Shown here: one piece after another, positions 15,420-22,560 of the stretch
Layout: each line of letters begins with the position of its first letter
How positions within the stretch are numbered: position 1 is the stretch's first letter
Source: Flavobacteriaceae bacterium
GTDB lineage: Bacteria > Bacteroidota > Bacteroidia > Flavobacteriales > Flavobacteriaceae
Reading direction: 5' to 3'
NCBI GenBank assembly: GCA_947377425.1
Contig: CANCFZ010000008.1
Coordinates: 1-25,819 of the forward strand
DNA length: 25,819 bases
Notes under the pieces: generated by a model
Told to the model about the DNA's origin: nothing
Seen by the model: only the letters and a program-made list of their open reading frames with translations
Database searches by the model: none
Translations under genes and position numbers: made by a program

Positions 15420-15848
15420 ATGGAAAATCAATTTAAAATTTTTATCGTTGACGATGATATATTCTGTGCTAATTTATATGAACAGTATCTAAAAAACATG
15501 AATTATACCGACATTACTTATTATAGTAATGGAAACGATTGTCTTATAAATCTAAATCAAAAACCAGATATTATTTTTCTAGATCATAATATGGAAGATA
15601 TGACTGGATTTGAAGTTTTAAAGAAAATAAAGCGCTATAATCCTAATATCTATGTAGTAATGGTTTCAGGACAAGAAAATATTAAAACAGCCGTAGATGC
15701 TCTTAAGTATGGGGCATTTGATTATGTAATAAAAGACAGTAATGTTTGCGATAAAATGACACAAGTTATCGACAAAATAATTAAAGTTAAAGAACAACTC
15801 CGAATATCAAATCCAACTTTTATTCAAAAAATATTCGGCGTTTTTTAA
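15420..15848 (+). CDS. Single-domain response regulator at the head of the EPS operon
   Basis: The 142-residue protein is a receiver with D11-D13, phosphoacceptor D55 (IIFLDHNMEDMTG), S-G-Q after the fourth strand and K104 (YVIKDS), and only a short basic tail ending IQKIFGVF. It is clearly paralogous to the receiver half of the NtrC-type regulator at 9744: both share the PDII-LD--M/L-DMTG pattern, an I/VSGQ segment, A-V--LK-GA-DY and VIK/IVK. It has no DNA-binding domain. Being driven by a probable sigma-54 promoter and preceding the polysaccharide export gene by 40 nt, it could be a phosphate sink or feedback partner for the same kinase, or a protein-contact regulator of EPS production. That role is inference. 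Confidence 0.88.
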   Translation: MENQFKIFIVDDDIFCANLYEQYLKNMNYTDITYYSNGNDCLINLNQKPDIIFLDHNMEDMTGFEVLKKIKRYNPNIYVVMVSGQENIKTAVDALKYGAFDYVIKDSNVCDKMTQVIDKIIKVKEQLRISNPTFIQKIFGVF

Positions 15849-15854
15849 TAAAAA

Positions 15855-15886
15855 CAAGACACACAAGACACACAAGACACACAAGA
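15855..15886. repeat. 9-nt tandem repeat (CAAGACACA x 3.5)
   Basis: The unit CAAGACACA is repeated perfectly at 15855, 15864 and 15873, with a partial CAAGA copy at 15882-15886. It fills nearly all of the 40-nt gap between the receiver stop and the ATG at 15889, where a ribosome binding region would be. Copy-number slippage would change leader length but no reading frame. Confidence 0.85.
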
Positions 15887-15888
15887 AC

Positions 15889-16623
15889 ATGAACATGAAA
15901 ACAATTCTAAAAACACTAGCCGTCGTTTTGCTATTTACATCCTGCAGAACTTACAATTTAATAGAAAATAAGACCGGACCAATGGATAAAGCCGTATTTT
16001 CTTATGATGAAAATTATCAGTATAAAATAAGGAAAGACGACAAAATATCAATATCTGTTTGGGGAGAAGATAACTTGAGCGTTGGTTCGGTTTATGGTAT
16101 TTACGATTCTAATGAGGTTTATGGAAAATGGCTTTTAGTAGATGCCGACGGAAACATTGAAGTACCAAAAATTGGAACAAAAAATGTGGTTGGAAAAACA
16201 GTTCCTGAACTTAAAGAGGAAATAAAAAAAGAATTAACCAAATGGTTGGTAACTCCAGTTGTTGATGTAAAAGTACTCAACAAAGAAATTACAATTCTTG
16301 GAGAAGTTAGAAATCCTAACACCATTCAAGTAGATAAAGATAAAAACAACTTGTTTGAACTGATTAGTAAAACAGGTGGTTTCGATTTTTATGCTAATTT
16401 AAAATCGATAAAAATCTTACGTCAAGAAGGCGTAAATGTAAAAGTCACCAACATTGATTTAACCAAATCAGATGATATTTTAAACACAAATATACTTCTT
16501 CATCCAGGAGACATTGTTATTGTTCCTTCAAAAAAGAACAAAGAGTTTGACAAGCGAATTTCTACTATTATTCCTTTCACAACAACGGTAAGTGCTGCGG
16601 CAATTATTATGGGGTTGTTCTAA
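15889..16623 (+). CDS. Wza-like polysaccharide export lipoprotein
   Basis: The 244-residue protein begins with a type II signal peptide whose lipobox LLFTSC ends at C19, so it should be an outer-membrane-anchored lipoprotein. A polysaccharide export (Poly_export) domain follows at about 40-145 (YKIRKDDKISISVWGEDNLS, DGNIEVPKIG), then one SLBB domain at about 150-215 (ITILGEVRNPNTIQVD, ELISKTGGFDFYANLK, LHPGDIVIVPS). A hydrophobic C-terminal segment (about 225-244) may span or dip into a membrane. It would form the outer-membrane export channel together with the Wzc-like protein encoded 12 nt downstream. Bacteroidota versions are shorter than E. coli Wza (about 380 aa), as here. A second ATG at 15895 is an alternative start. 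Confidence 0.9.
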   Translation: MNMKTILKTLAVVLLFTSCRTYNLIENKTGPMDKAVFSYDENYQYKIRKDDKISISVWGEDNLSVGSVYGIYDSNEVYGKWLLVDADGNIEVPKIGTKNVVGKTVPELKEEIKKELTKWLVTPVVDVKVLNKEITILGEVRNPNTIQVDKDKNNLFELISKTGGFDFYANLKSIKILRQEGVNVKVTNIDLTKSDDILNTNILLHPGDIVIVPSKKNKEFDKRISTIIPFTTTVSAAAIIMGLF

Positions 16624-16635
16624 AAACTTACAACA

Positions 16636-18795
16636 ATGAACGAAAATATAAGATTACTCAAGCCCCTTTTCAGAGGATTACCAATAATAGTTTTGGTGGT
16701 TCTCCTTTCTGTGTTATTTGCAAAAAAATATCTCAATTATGTTACACCAATGTATGAAAGCACAGCCAAACTAAGGCTTGCAGACGTGCATGAAGGAGTT
16801 CCTGGCGCTAATCTTTTTAAGGATTTAGATGTTTTTGCTTCATCAAATAAAATAGCTACCGAAATTGAAGTTTTAAAATCTGACAACTTAATTAGTAAAA
16901 CACTAAATCAATTGCCATTTGGAACTGAAATTTACCGAAAAGGAGGCATGCGCTCATCCGAATTATTTCATGATTCGCCTTTTCAAATAGAAGGAACTTT
17001 TCAAACAGATAAAGCTTATGATAAACTTTATGGTTTAAAAATAACATCAAACTCACAATTTATTTTGATGAAACCAGAAGAAAAAACTGGTATTAAAGGA
17101 ACTTTCGGAAAACCGATTTCAATTGATGGTGGAAAATTTTTAATCTCTTTAAATGAAGATTTTATCAATTCTAAAAAAAATGTAAAAATTATTGATGACT
17201 ATGAATTTGAATTTCTAAGCAAAGAAAAATTAATGGCTAAAATCAATAAAAATTTAGACATTGTTTCTGTCGACAAAGACGTTCCTGTAATTAGAATAAA
17301 TTTAAAAAATGCAGTTCCAGAAAAGGCATCTTTGTTTGTAAACAAATTAGCCGAAATGTATATAAAAGATTACATTGAAGGTAAATATAGAGCTGCAAAT
17401 ACAACTGTAGATTTTCTTAATACAGAAATCGATAATGCAGATGAAAAACTTTCAACATCAGAAGAAAACATTCAAAATTATCGAGACGAAAGAAATATCA
17501 TTAATGTAACTCAAGAAACCGAAACAGATTTAAGAAAAATATCGCAGTTAAAAATTCAGCAAACAAACATGAAAATGAATTTAGATGCGATTAAAGATTT
17601 GAATAAATACATCGCTTCCGGGAAAGACAATTATCTTGATTTAGCTGCCAATTTTGAAGCTTTTACAGATTTGCTCTCTACAGAAATGGTAAAAAACATG
17701 AAGAAGTTACAATCGGACAAAAAAGATTTATTACTAACATATACACCTGAACACGAAAAAGTTAGAATTGTTGACCAAAAAATAAAAGACCTTACTGATT
17801 ATCAAATAGAAAGTATAAAAAATACAGAAAAAAATCTGCAAGTAAAATATGATGATTTGTCAAATGACATCGCCGAATCTGAAAAAGTGTTTATTGGTTT
17901 ACCCGAAAAAGAAAAGATGTTGAATATTCTAAATAGAGATTTCAACATGTATGAAAAAAATTACAACTTCTTAAACGAAAAACGAATTGAAGCAGAAATT
18001 GCAAGATCAGCAAAAATTGCTTTTCATAAGATAATATCTCCAGGTGAAGTTCCAAAATCTCCAGTTTCACCAATTCGAGGAATCATAATTGTTGTTGCTG
18101 CTTTCTTAGGATTACTGGGTTCTATCATTCTAATTTATATCGTTCATATTGCAAAAGCAAAAGTTAATGACGCCTTTACAATTGAAAAAAACAGTACCAT
18201 TCCAATAGCATTTTCAACACCTTTTATCAAAAAAAATGAAAGTGTTCTAGATAATTTCCTAAAAGAAGCCATTCAAATGGAACTCAAAGGAATGATTCAA
18301 AAACAAAGTATTATTGTAGTAAGTTCTTATGATAAATCTAAACATCATGTGTTTCATTCAATCAATTTAGTCAAAGCATTTGTTGCTCAAGGCAGAAAAG
18401 TTTTAGTTGTAGACGCAACCGGTCAATTAGAAGGAACTATAGCTAAAAATGACTACCTAAATTATGCTGACAATAGATTTTTAAGTTATACAAAAACTGT
18501 TTTTCAAGATGAAATAAAATCCAAATTAAAAGATTATGATTTGTGCTTAATTAACAATCAAAGTATTAATGAAGATAAACTTGGATTGTTATTTATGAGC
18601 ATTGCCTCACAAAACTTAATGATTTTAGACAGTAGAAAAACAGCAGAGAAAAGTGTTATAAAAATTGAATTACTAAAAGACGAATACAAACTTCCAAATG
18701 TTTGGTTTGTACTAAACAAAGCAGGTTACAACCCAAGTGTTTTTGTAGAAATCAAGAAAATTTGGAATAAATACATAAGAAAACAAAATACTTAA
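16636..18795 (+). CDS. Wzc-like polysaccharide co-polymerase with degenerate tyrosine-kinase domain
   Basis: The 719-residue inner-membrane protein has a Wzz-type chain-length domain. TM1 is at about 13-32, followed by PMYESTAKLRL. The periplasmic region (about 40-480) has a long coiled coil and the GNVR-like stretch NYNFLNEKRIEAEIARSAK, then ISPGEVPKSPVSPIRG and TM2 at about 482-506. The cytoplasmic C-terminus (about 530-719) has the fold pattern of bacterial BY-kinases. However, the Walker A P-loop is lost: where a GEGKS-type loop is expected, the sequence reads VVSSYDKSKHHVFHSINL. The Walker A' strand keeps an aspartate (VLVVDATG, D593), and the Tyr-rich tail is missing. It is therefore probably a non-catalytic co-polymerase/scaffold for chain length and export. 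It lies between the Wza-like and flippase genes. Confidence 0.9.
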   Translation: MNENIRLLKPLFRGLPIIVLVVLLSVLFAKKYLNYVTPMYESTAKLRLADVHEGVPGANLFKDLDVFASSNKIATEIEVLKSDNLISKTLNQLPFGTEIYRKGGMRSSELFHDSPFQIEGTFQTDKAYDKLYGLKITSNSQFILMKPEEKTGIKGTFGKPISIDGGKFLISLNEDFINSKKNVKIIDDYEFEFLSKEKLMAKINKNLDIVSVDKDVPVIRINLKNAVPEKASLFVNKLAEMYIKDYIEGKYRAANTTVDFLNTEIDNADEKLSTSEENIQNYRDERNIINVTQETETDLRKISQLKIQQTNMKMNLDAIKDLNKYIASGKDNYLDLAANFEAFTDLLSTEMVKNMKKLQSDKKDLLLTYTPEHEKVRIVDQKIKDLTDYQIESIKNTEKNLQVKYDDLSNDIAESEKVFIGLPEKEKMLNILNRDFNMYEKNYNFLNEKRIEAEIARSAKIAFHKIISPGEVPKSPVSPIRGIIIVVAAFLGLLGSIILIYIVHIAKAKVNDAFTIEKNSTIPIAFSTPFIKKNESVLDNFLKEAIQMELKGMIQKQSIIVVSSYDKSKHHVFHSINLVKAFVAQGRKVLVVDATGQLEGTIAKNDYLNYADNRFLSYTKTVFQDEIKSKLKDYDLCLINNQSINEDKLGLLFMSIASQNLMILDSRKTAEKSVIKIELLKDEYKLPNVWFVLNKAGYNPSVFVEIKKIWNKYIRKQNT

Positions 18796-18796
18796 T

Positions 18797-20029
18797 ATGA
18801 GTTTTGTAAAAAAAATATTGCTTTCACCTTCTCTCTTGGTCCTTGTTGATCAAGCACTATTTAGTGGAACAAATTTTTTACTGACCTTATTTTTAGCCCA
18901 AAAATTAGACATAAAAAACTTTGGTTTGTTTTCAACCGTAGTATTAGTTACTTATCTAGTTATGAGTGTTACAAATGCACTAATAATACAGCCATTTCAA
19001 GTTTCTATTTCAAAAATATCAAAAAGAAAGGAATATTATGTGTCTTTATTCCTCGGACTAGTTGCTTTACTATTTTTATTCATGTTCTTAGTGAAGCTGC
19101 TAGTCCTTTTTTTACCAAACCAAAATGTGTATAGTTTTCAATCAAATGCCATAATTTGCTTTATAGTTGGCTACTTACTTCAAGATTTTTTTAGAAAAAT
19201 ATTCTTAGCCATTGCAAATATTTTTACCGTAATAATAATTGACATTATTTTTTTAGTTTTAATTTTAATAGCTTTTTATTTTTTAAAACATGAAATAACA
19301 CTGTTCAATTCATTATTAATTTTGGGTTTAGCAAATATCATCTCTTCTATTCCGGGGCTTTATTTCGTCATCAAAAATTATGAAAATCCTATTTCTTGGA
19401 AACTATTTCTTCAAGATCATATTACACAAGGAAAATGGCTCTTTAGTGTTGCTGTTTTGCAATGGTGTTCCAGTAATTTCTTTGTCTTAATTTCCGGAAT
19501 TTATTTAGGAATTGAAGCACTTGGCGCATTACGTTTAGTGCAATCGTTCTTCGGAATTATAAACATTGTTCTTCAAACCGTTGAGAATTATTTCTTGCCA
19601 AAAGTGGCTGTTTTATATAATGAGAATGTAACCAAAGCCAAAAAATATTTATTAGAAATTACAGCTTATGGCGCATTATTATTTGGGGTTTTACTATCCA
19701 TTTTATTCGTTTATTCAAATGAAATTATTGTTTTAGCTGGTGGAAATAAATACGAAAGTTATGGTTATGTAGTAAAAATTATTGCTATTTTATACTTCTT
19801 CATTTTCTTGAGTTACCCAGTTAGAATTGCCGTTAGAGTGATGGTATTAAATAAAATATTCTTTATAGGTTATTTGATTTCTTTTGTTTCCTCATTGCTA
19901 ACATTTCATTTTTTACTAAAATATTCTGGACTTTACGGAGCAGTAACGGGTCTTATTATCAATCAAATTATAATGATTTTGTATTGGCAAAATCAATTGA
20001 AAAAAAATCAATTTCTATTATGGAAATAA
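18797..20029 (+). CDS. Wzx-like oligosaccharide flippase (MOP superfamily)
   Basis: The 410-residue product is very hydrophobic, with about 12 predicted transmembrane helices from residue 10 onward. It has the N-terminal pattern seen in polysaccharide flippases (ALFSGTNFLLTLFLAQKL, then NFGLFSTVVL) and a mid-protein pattern WLFSVAVLQWCSSNFFVLIS. Such proteins move lipid-linked repeat units across the inner membrane for polymerisation in the periplasm. It starts 1 nt after the Wzc-like gene and its last 10 nt overlap the next glycosyltransferase gene, so translation is probably coupled. Length is at the short end of the usual 400-500 residues. Substrate is unknown. Confidence 0.85.
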   Translation: MSFVKKILLSPSLLVLVDQALFSGTNFLLTLFLAQKLDIKNFGLFSTVVLVTYLVMSVTNALIIQPFQVSISKISKRKEYYVSLFLGLVALLFLFMFLVKLLVLFLPNQNVYSFQSNAIICFIVGYLLQDFFRKIFLAIANIFTVIIIDIIFLVLILIAFYFLKHEITLFNSLLILGLANIISSIPGLYFVIKNYENPISWKLFLQDHITQGKWLFSVAVLQWCSSNFFVLISGIYLGIEALGALRLVQSFFGIINIVLQTVENYFLPKVAVLYNENVTKAKKYLLEITAYGALLFGVLLSILFVYSNEIIVLAGGNKYESYGYVVKIIAILYFFIFLSYPVRIAVRVMVLNKIFFIGYLISFVSSLLTFHFLLKYSGLYGAVTGLIINQIIMILYWQNQLKKNQFLLWK

Positions 20030-21135
20030 TTCACATAGTACTAGGAAAAGCCAATCCTGACAGAATGAATGGCGTAAACAAAGTGGTGTATCAATTGGCT
20101 ACCAAACAAGTTGAGTTTGGAGAAAAAATTTCTGTTTGGGGAATTGCAAAAGATAAAGACATCAATTACGACGAACGTAATTTTGAGACGTGTTTATTCA
20201 TAAAAAAAACAAATCCGTTTGGAATTCCAGCAGAAATGGAAGCAGCAATAATTGAGAAAAAAAATAAAGCCATTTTTCATATTCATGGAGGTTGGGTTCC
20301 AGTTTTTTCTTCAATTGGAAAATTACTACACAAGCATAATCTTCCTTTTGTTTTCACTCCACATGGAGCCTATAACACAATCGCAATGAGAAGAAGTTTC
20401 TGGTCAAAACGTTTGTATTTTTCATTGTTTGAAAAAAAAATGCTACAAAATGCAACTAAAATTCATTGTATTGGAAAAAGTGAAATGGTTGGATTAAAAT
20501 GTATTTTAAAAAATGAAAAGGCCGTTTTAGTTCCTTATGGTTTTGAAAATAATGTTGACATTTCTTTTGAAAATTCAAAAAATGAAAACATAATATTCGG
20601 ATTTATTGGAAGATTAGACATTTATACTAAAGGATTGGACACCTTGATTATAGCTTTTAAAAAATTAATAAAAAAACACCCAAATGCTCAATTATGGATT
20701 GTTGGCGACAGTAATGAAAAAAATAAATTAAATAAAATGATTATTGAAAATGAGTTAAGTAAAAATGTAACTCTTTTTGGCGGAAAATTTGGAGTTGAAA
20801 AAGAAAATTTATTAATGCAAATGGATGTTTTTGTTCATCCATCAAGAAATGAAGGATTACCAACTTCGGTAATTGAAGCCGCAAGTTATGGAAAACCATG
20901 TGTAGTTACTGATGCAACCAATATTGGGGATTTAATTAGCGAGTATCAATCGGGAGAAACTATTTACAATCAGGATAGTAAAGAATTATGTAAATCCATG
21001 ACAAAATTTGCCATGATTTGGAAAAACCAAAACGATTTTACCGAAATTCGTCGTAATGCAGTTAAAATGGTAAAAGAAAATTTTAATTGGAAAAAAGTAG
21101 TTCAAGAGTTTAATTCAAAACTTTACAAAGCATAA
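20020..21135 (+). CDS. Glycosyltransferase family 4
   Basis: The product is 371 residues from the ATG at 20020. The frame is open to a TTG at 19984, but MEIIHIVLGKANPDRMNGVN is the natural GT-B N-terminus. The N-terminal half has HIHGGWVPVF and PFVFTPHGAYN. The C-terminal half has the donor-binding signatures GFIGRLDIYTKGLD (R198, K204), LWIVGD, and the EX7E motif in RNEGLPTSVIEAA (E278, E286). It would transfer a sugar from a nucleotide donor to a lipid-linked EPS intermediate on the cytoplasmic face, with retention of configuration. It overlaps the flippase gene by 10 nt and the polymerase gene by 1 nt (TAATG). Sugar and acceptor cannot be told. Confidence 0.9.
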   Translation: MEIIHIVLGKANPDRMNGVNKVVYQLATKQVEFGEKISVWGIAKDKDINYDERNFETCLFIKKTNPFGIPAEMEAAIIEKKNKAIFHIHGGWVPVFSSIGKLLHKHNLPFVFTPHGAYNTIAMRRSFWSKRLYFSLFEKKMLQNATKIHCIGKSEMVGLKCILKNEKAVLVPYGFENNVDISFENSKNENIIFGFIGRLDIYTKGLDTLIIAFKKLIKKHPNAQLWIVGDSNEKNKLNKMIIENELSKNVTLFGGKFGVEKENLLMQMDVFVHPSRNEGLPTSVIEAASYGKPCVVTDATNIGDLISEYQSGETIYNQDSKELCKSMTKFAMIWKNQNDFTEIRRNAVKMVKENFNWKKVVQEFNSKLYKA

Positions 21136-22427
21136 TGGACTTCACTGTAACAGAAAAAAACGAATTATTCTTAAAGAGAATAAACAATTCTATGTTTATT
21201 ATTCTCTTTTTGATGGTAGCTTGTTTTTTTACTTGGAGTGAAAATGTAAACATTACTAGAGGAATTAAAATCGTTGGAAGAATGGGCGTAATGATTTCGT
21301 CAATTTTAATTTACAAAAAAATAATTAATCATGGCGCGGTAAATACAATGGGATATAAAAACTCTTTTTCTCCATTGCTTTATATCTGCTATCTTTTTTT
21401 AGGATTAATGTCTTTTATGTGGAGCACCGATCCTGGTTTCAGTGCCTTACAATGGTTTATGACATTTCAAAGCTTTGTTTTTGCCTATTTTTTTATCAAA
21501 AGTTTGAAAATCTTAGACACTTTTTATCCAGGCCACAATATCCGATTATACCATTTATTGGGGAATACTGTTTTTATTTTACAACTAATTTTTGCTATTG
21601 GACTTTGGGTAAATCCAGATGTATTTTTTAGACTAACGAATGGCGGTGAAGAAGCGCGACTTGGCGGAACAATAATGAACCCGAACGAACTTGGAATGCT
21701 AGCTGGAGTTGGAGTTGCATGCTTAATATTTGACTTATACCGATTTAAAAATAAAGTCTGGACAATTATCAAAATCCTAGTTATTTTCTATACTCTGTTC
21801 ATGACTGGATCACGTTCGTCTTTAATTGGCGCACTATTAATTATCTTTTTCCATATCAATCAAACAAAAAAACAAGGGTTGAAATTGGCAATCATTGGTG
21901 GTGTTTTAATGGTTATGCCATTTGCAATAAATCAAATGATTTTAAAAGGTGGAGATGAAAAAAGAATGGAAGAAATTTTAACCTTAACCGGAAGATTACC
22001 ATTTTGGCATGCTCTAATTACAGAAGGATTACCAAGAGAACCCCTTTTAGGATTTGGATACATGCGAATAGATTACAAAGATTTTTTCCAAAGTGTGCAC
22101 ACGTATCCCGGAAAAATGACACACAATACTTTCATGCAAGTCTTAATGAATTTAGGATTTATTGGCTTAACAATTGCTCTTTTTCAAGTGTTTTTTACCC
22201 TAAAAGCTTTTTTTACAGAGAACAAAGAAACCAGATTAATGCTTATTGGAATTCTAATTCCAGTTCTAATAAATTCTTTTACAGAATTCGGGATTTTTGG
22301 TGAAAGTAACTACGGAATTATGTTCTATCAATTAATAATTTTTTCGGTTTGCTTTAAAAACAGAACTCATATTACTCCTATTCAAAGACTTCATTTGAAA
22401 AAAAGAAGACCTGAAGCATTTGCTTAA
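21135..22427 (+). CDS. Wzy-like polysaccharide polymerase / O-antigen ligase family protein
   Basis: The 430-residue integral membrane protein has about ten hydrophobic helices. It carries the Wzy_C/O-antigen ligase features: GGTIMNPNELGMLAGVG before the central helices, MTGSRSSLIGALLIIF, and a large extracytoplasmic loop (about 270-335) with LTGRLPFWHALI and MTHNTFMQVLMNLG. These enzymes join repeat units or ligate glycans in the periplasm. Given the flippase and co-polymerase in the same operon, the EPS polymerase role is most likely. The ATG overlaps the previous stop by one base. The tail is basic (HLKKRRPEAF). Downstream, 5 nt past the stop, begins the second tandem enhancer region. Confidence 0.87.
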   Translation: MDFTVTEKNELFLKRINNSMFIILFLMVACFFTWSENVNITRGIKIVGRMGVMISSILIYKKIINHGAVNTMGYKNSFSPLLYICYLFLGLMSFMWSTDPGFSALQWFMTFQSFVFAYFFIKSLKILDTFYPGHNIRLYHLLGNTVFILQLIFAIGLWVNPDVFFRLTNGGEEARLGGTIMNPNELGMLAGVGVACLIFDLYRFKNKVWTIIKILVIFYTLFMTGSRSSLIGALLIIFFHINQTKKQGLKLAIIGGVLMVMPFAINQMILKGGDEKRMEEILTLTGRLPFWHALITEGLPREPLLGFGYMRIDYKDFFQSVHTYPGKMTHNTFMQVLMNLGFIGLTIALFQVFFTLKAFFTENKETRLMLIGILIPVLINSFTEFGIFGESNYGIMFYQLIIFSVCFKNRTHITPIQRLHLKKRRPEAFA

Positions 22428-22450
22428 TTAGTTTCCAAAAATTGATTTTT

Positions 22451-22465
22451 TTCCAATATTTGGAA
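22451..22465. promoter_or_regulatory. Palindromic enhancer site, probable activator binding site (copy 2)
   Basis: TTCCAATATTTGGAA fits TTCCAA-N3-TTGGAA with both arms perfect, centred at 22458. Like copy 1, it is preceded by T-rich sequence and followed by ATATAAAA. Confidence 0.6.
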
Positions 22466-22518
22466 TATAAAACATTCCATGAAAAAACTACATTATTGAT
22501 TTATAGCATTTTAATGCT

Positions 22519-22535
22519 TTGGCACGATTTTGAAC
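22519..22535 (+). promoter_or_regulatory. Sigma-54 promoter, perfect -24 and weak -12, for the 792-aa gene
   Basis: TTGGCACGA (22519-22527) is a perfect -24 element. The -12 part reads TTTTGAAC, where TTGC is expected: a G occurs one base early and the GC dinucleotide is missing. The match to copy 1 in enhancer distance supports it despite the poor -12. Expected start is about 22545, shortly before the ATG at 22561. Confidence 0.55.
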
Positions 22536-22560
22536 ATTACATTGTAACAAACCTTGTACA

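Larger units (their letters stand above)
22428..22560 (+). promoter_or_regulatory. Regulatory region before the 792-aa gene: tandem enhancer sites and sigma-54 promoter
   Basis: The 133-nt spacer repeats the layout before 15420: a degenerate TTCCAAAAATTGA site at 22433-22445, a palindrome at 22451-22465 (18 bp further on), and a -24 element whose first G is 63 nt from the palindrome centre. A 6-bp inverted repeat AGCATTTTAATGCT (22505-22518) abuts the -24 element. It interrupts the EPS cluster and would give the distal genes their own activated promoter. Confidence 0.62.

Noticed and set aside
15855..15886. CRISPR-like array.
   Set aside because: The unit is 9 nt with no spacers, so it is a simple tandem repeat. 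No other regularly spaced repeats were seen in the window.
19984..20019. TTG start for the GT4 glycosyltransferase.
   Set aside because: It adds 12 residues inside the flippase gene that do not fit the GT-B N-terminus; the ATG at 20020 does.
21419..22303. Additional plus-strand frames of 70-99 codons.
   Set aside because: They overlap the Wzy-like polymerase gene in other frames, and the main frame has clear family motifs.
22505..22518. Palindrome AGCATTTTAATGCT as a terminator or separate operator.
   Set aside because: A 6-bp stem with a 2-nt loop and no T run cannot terminate. It is not present at the sister promoter before 15420, so no role is claimed.
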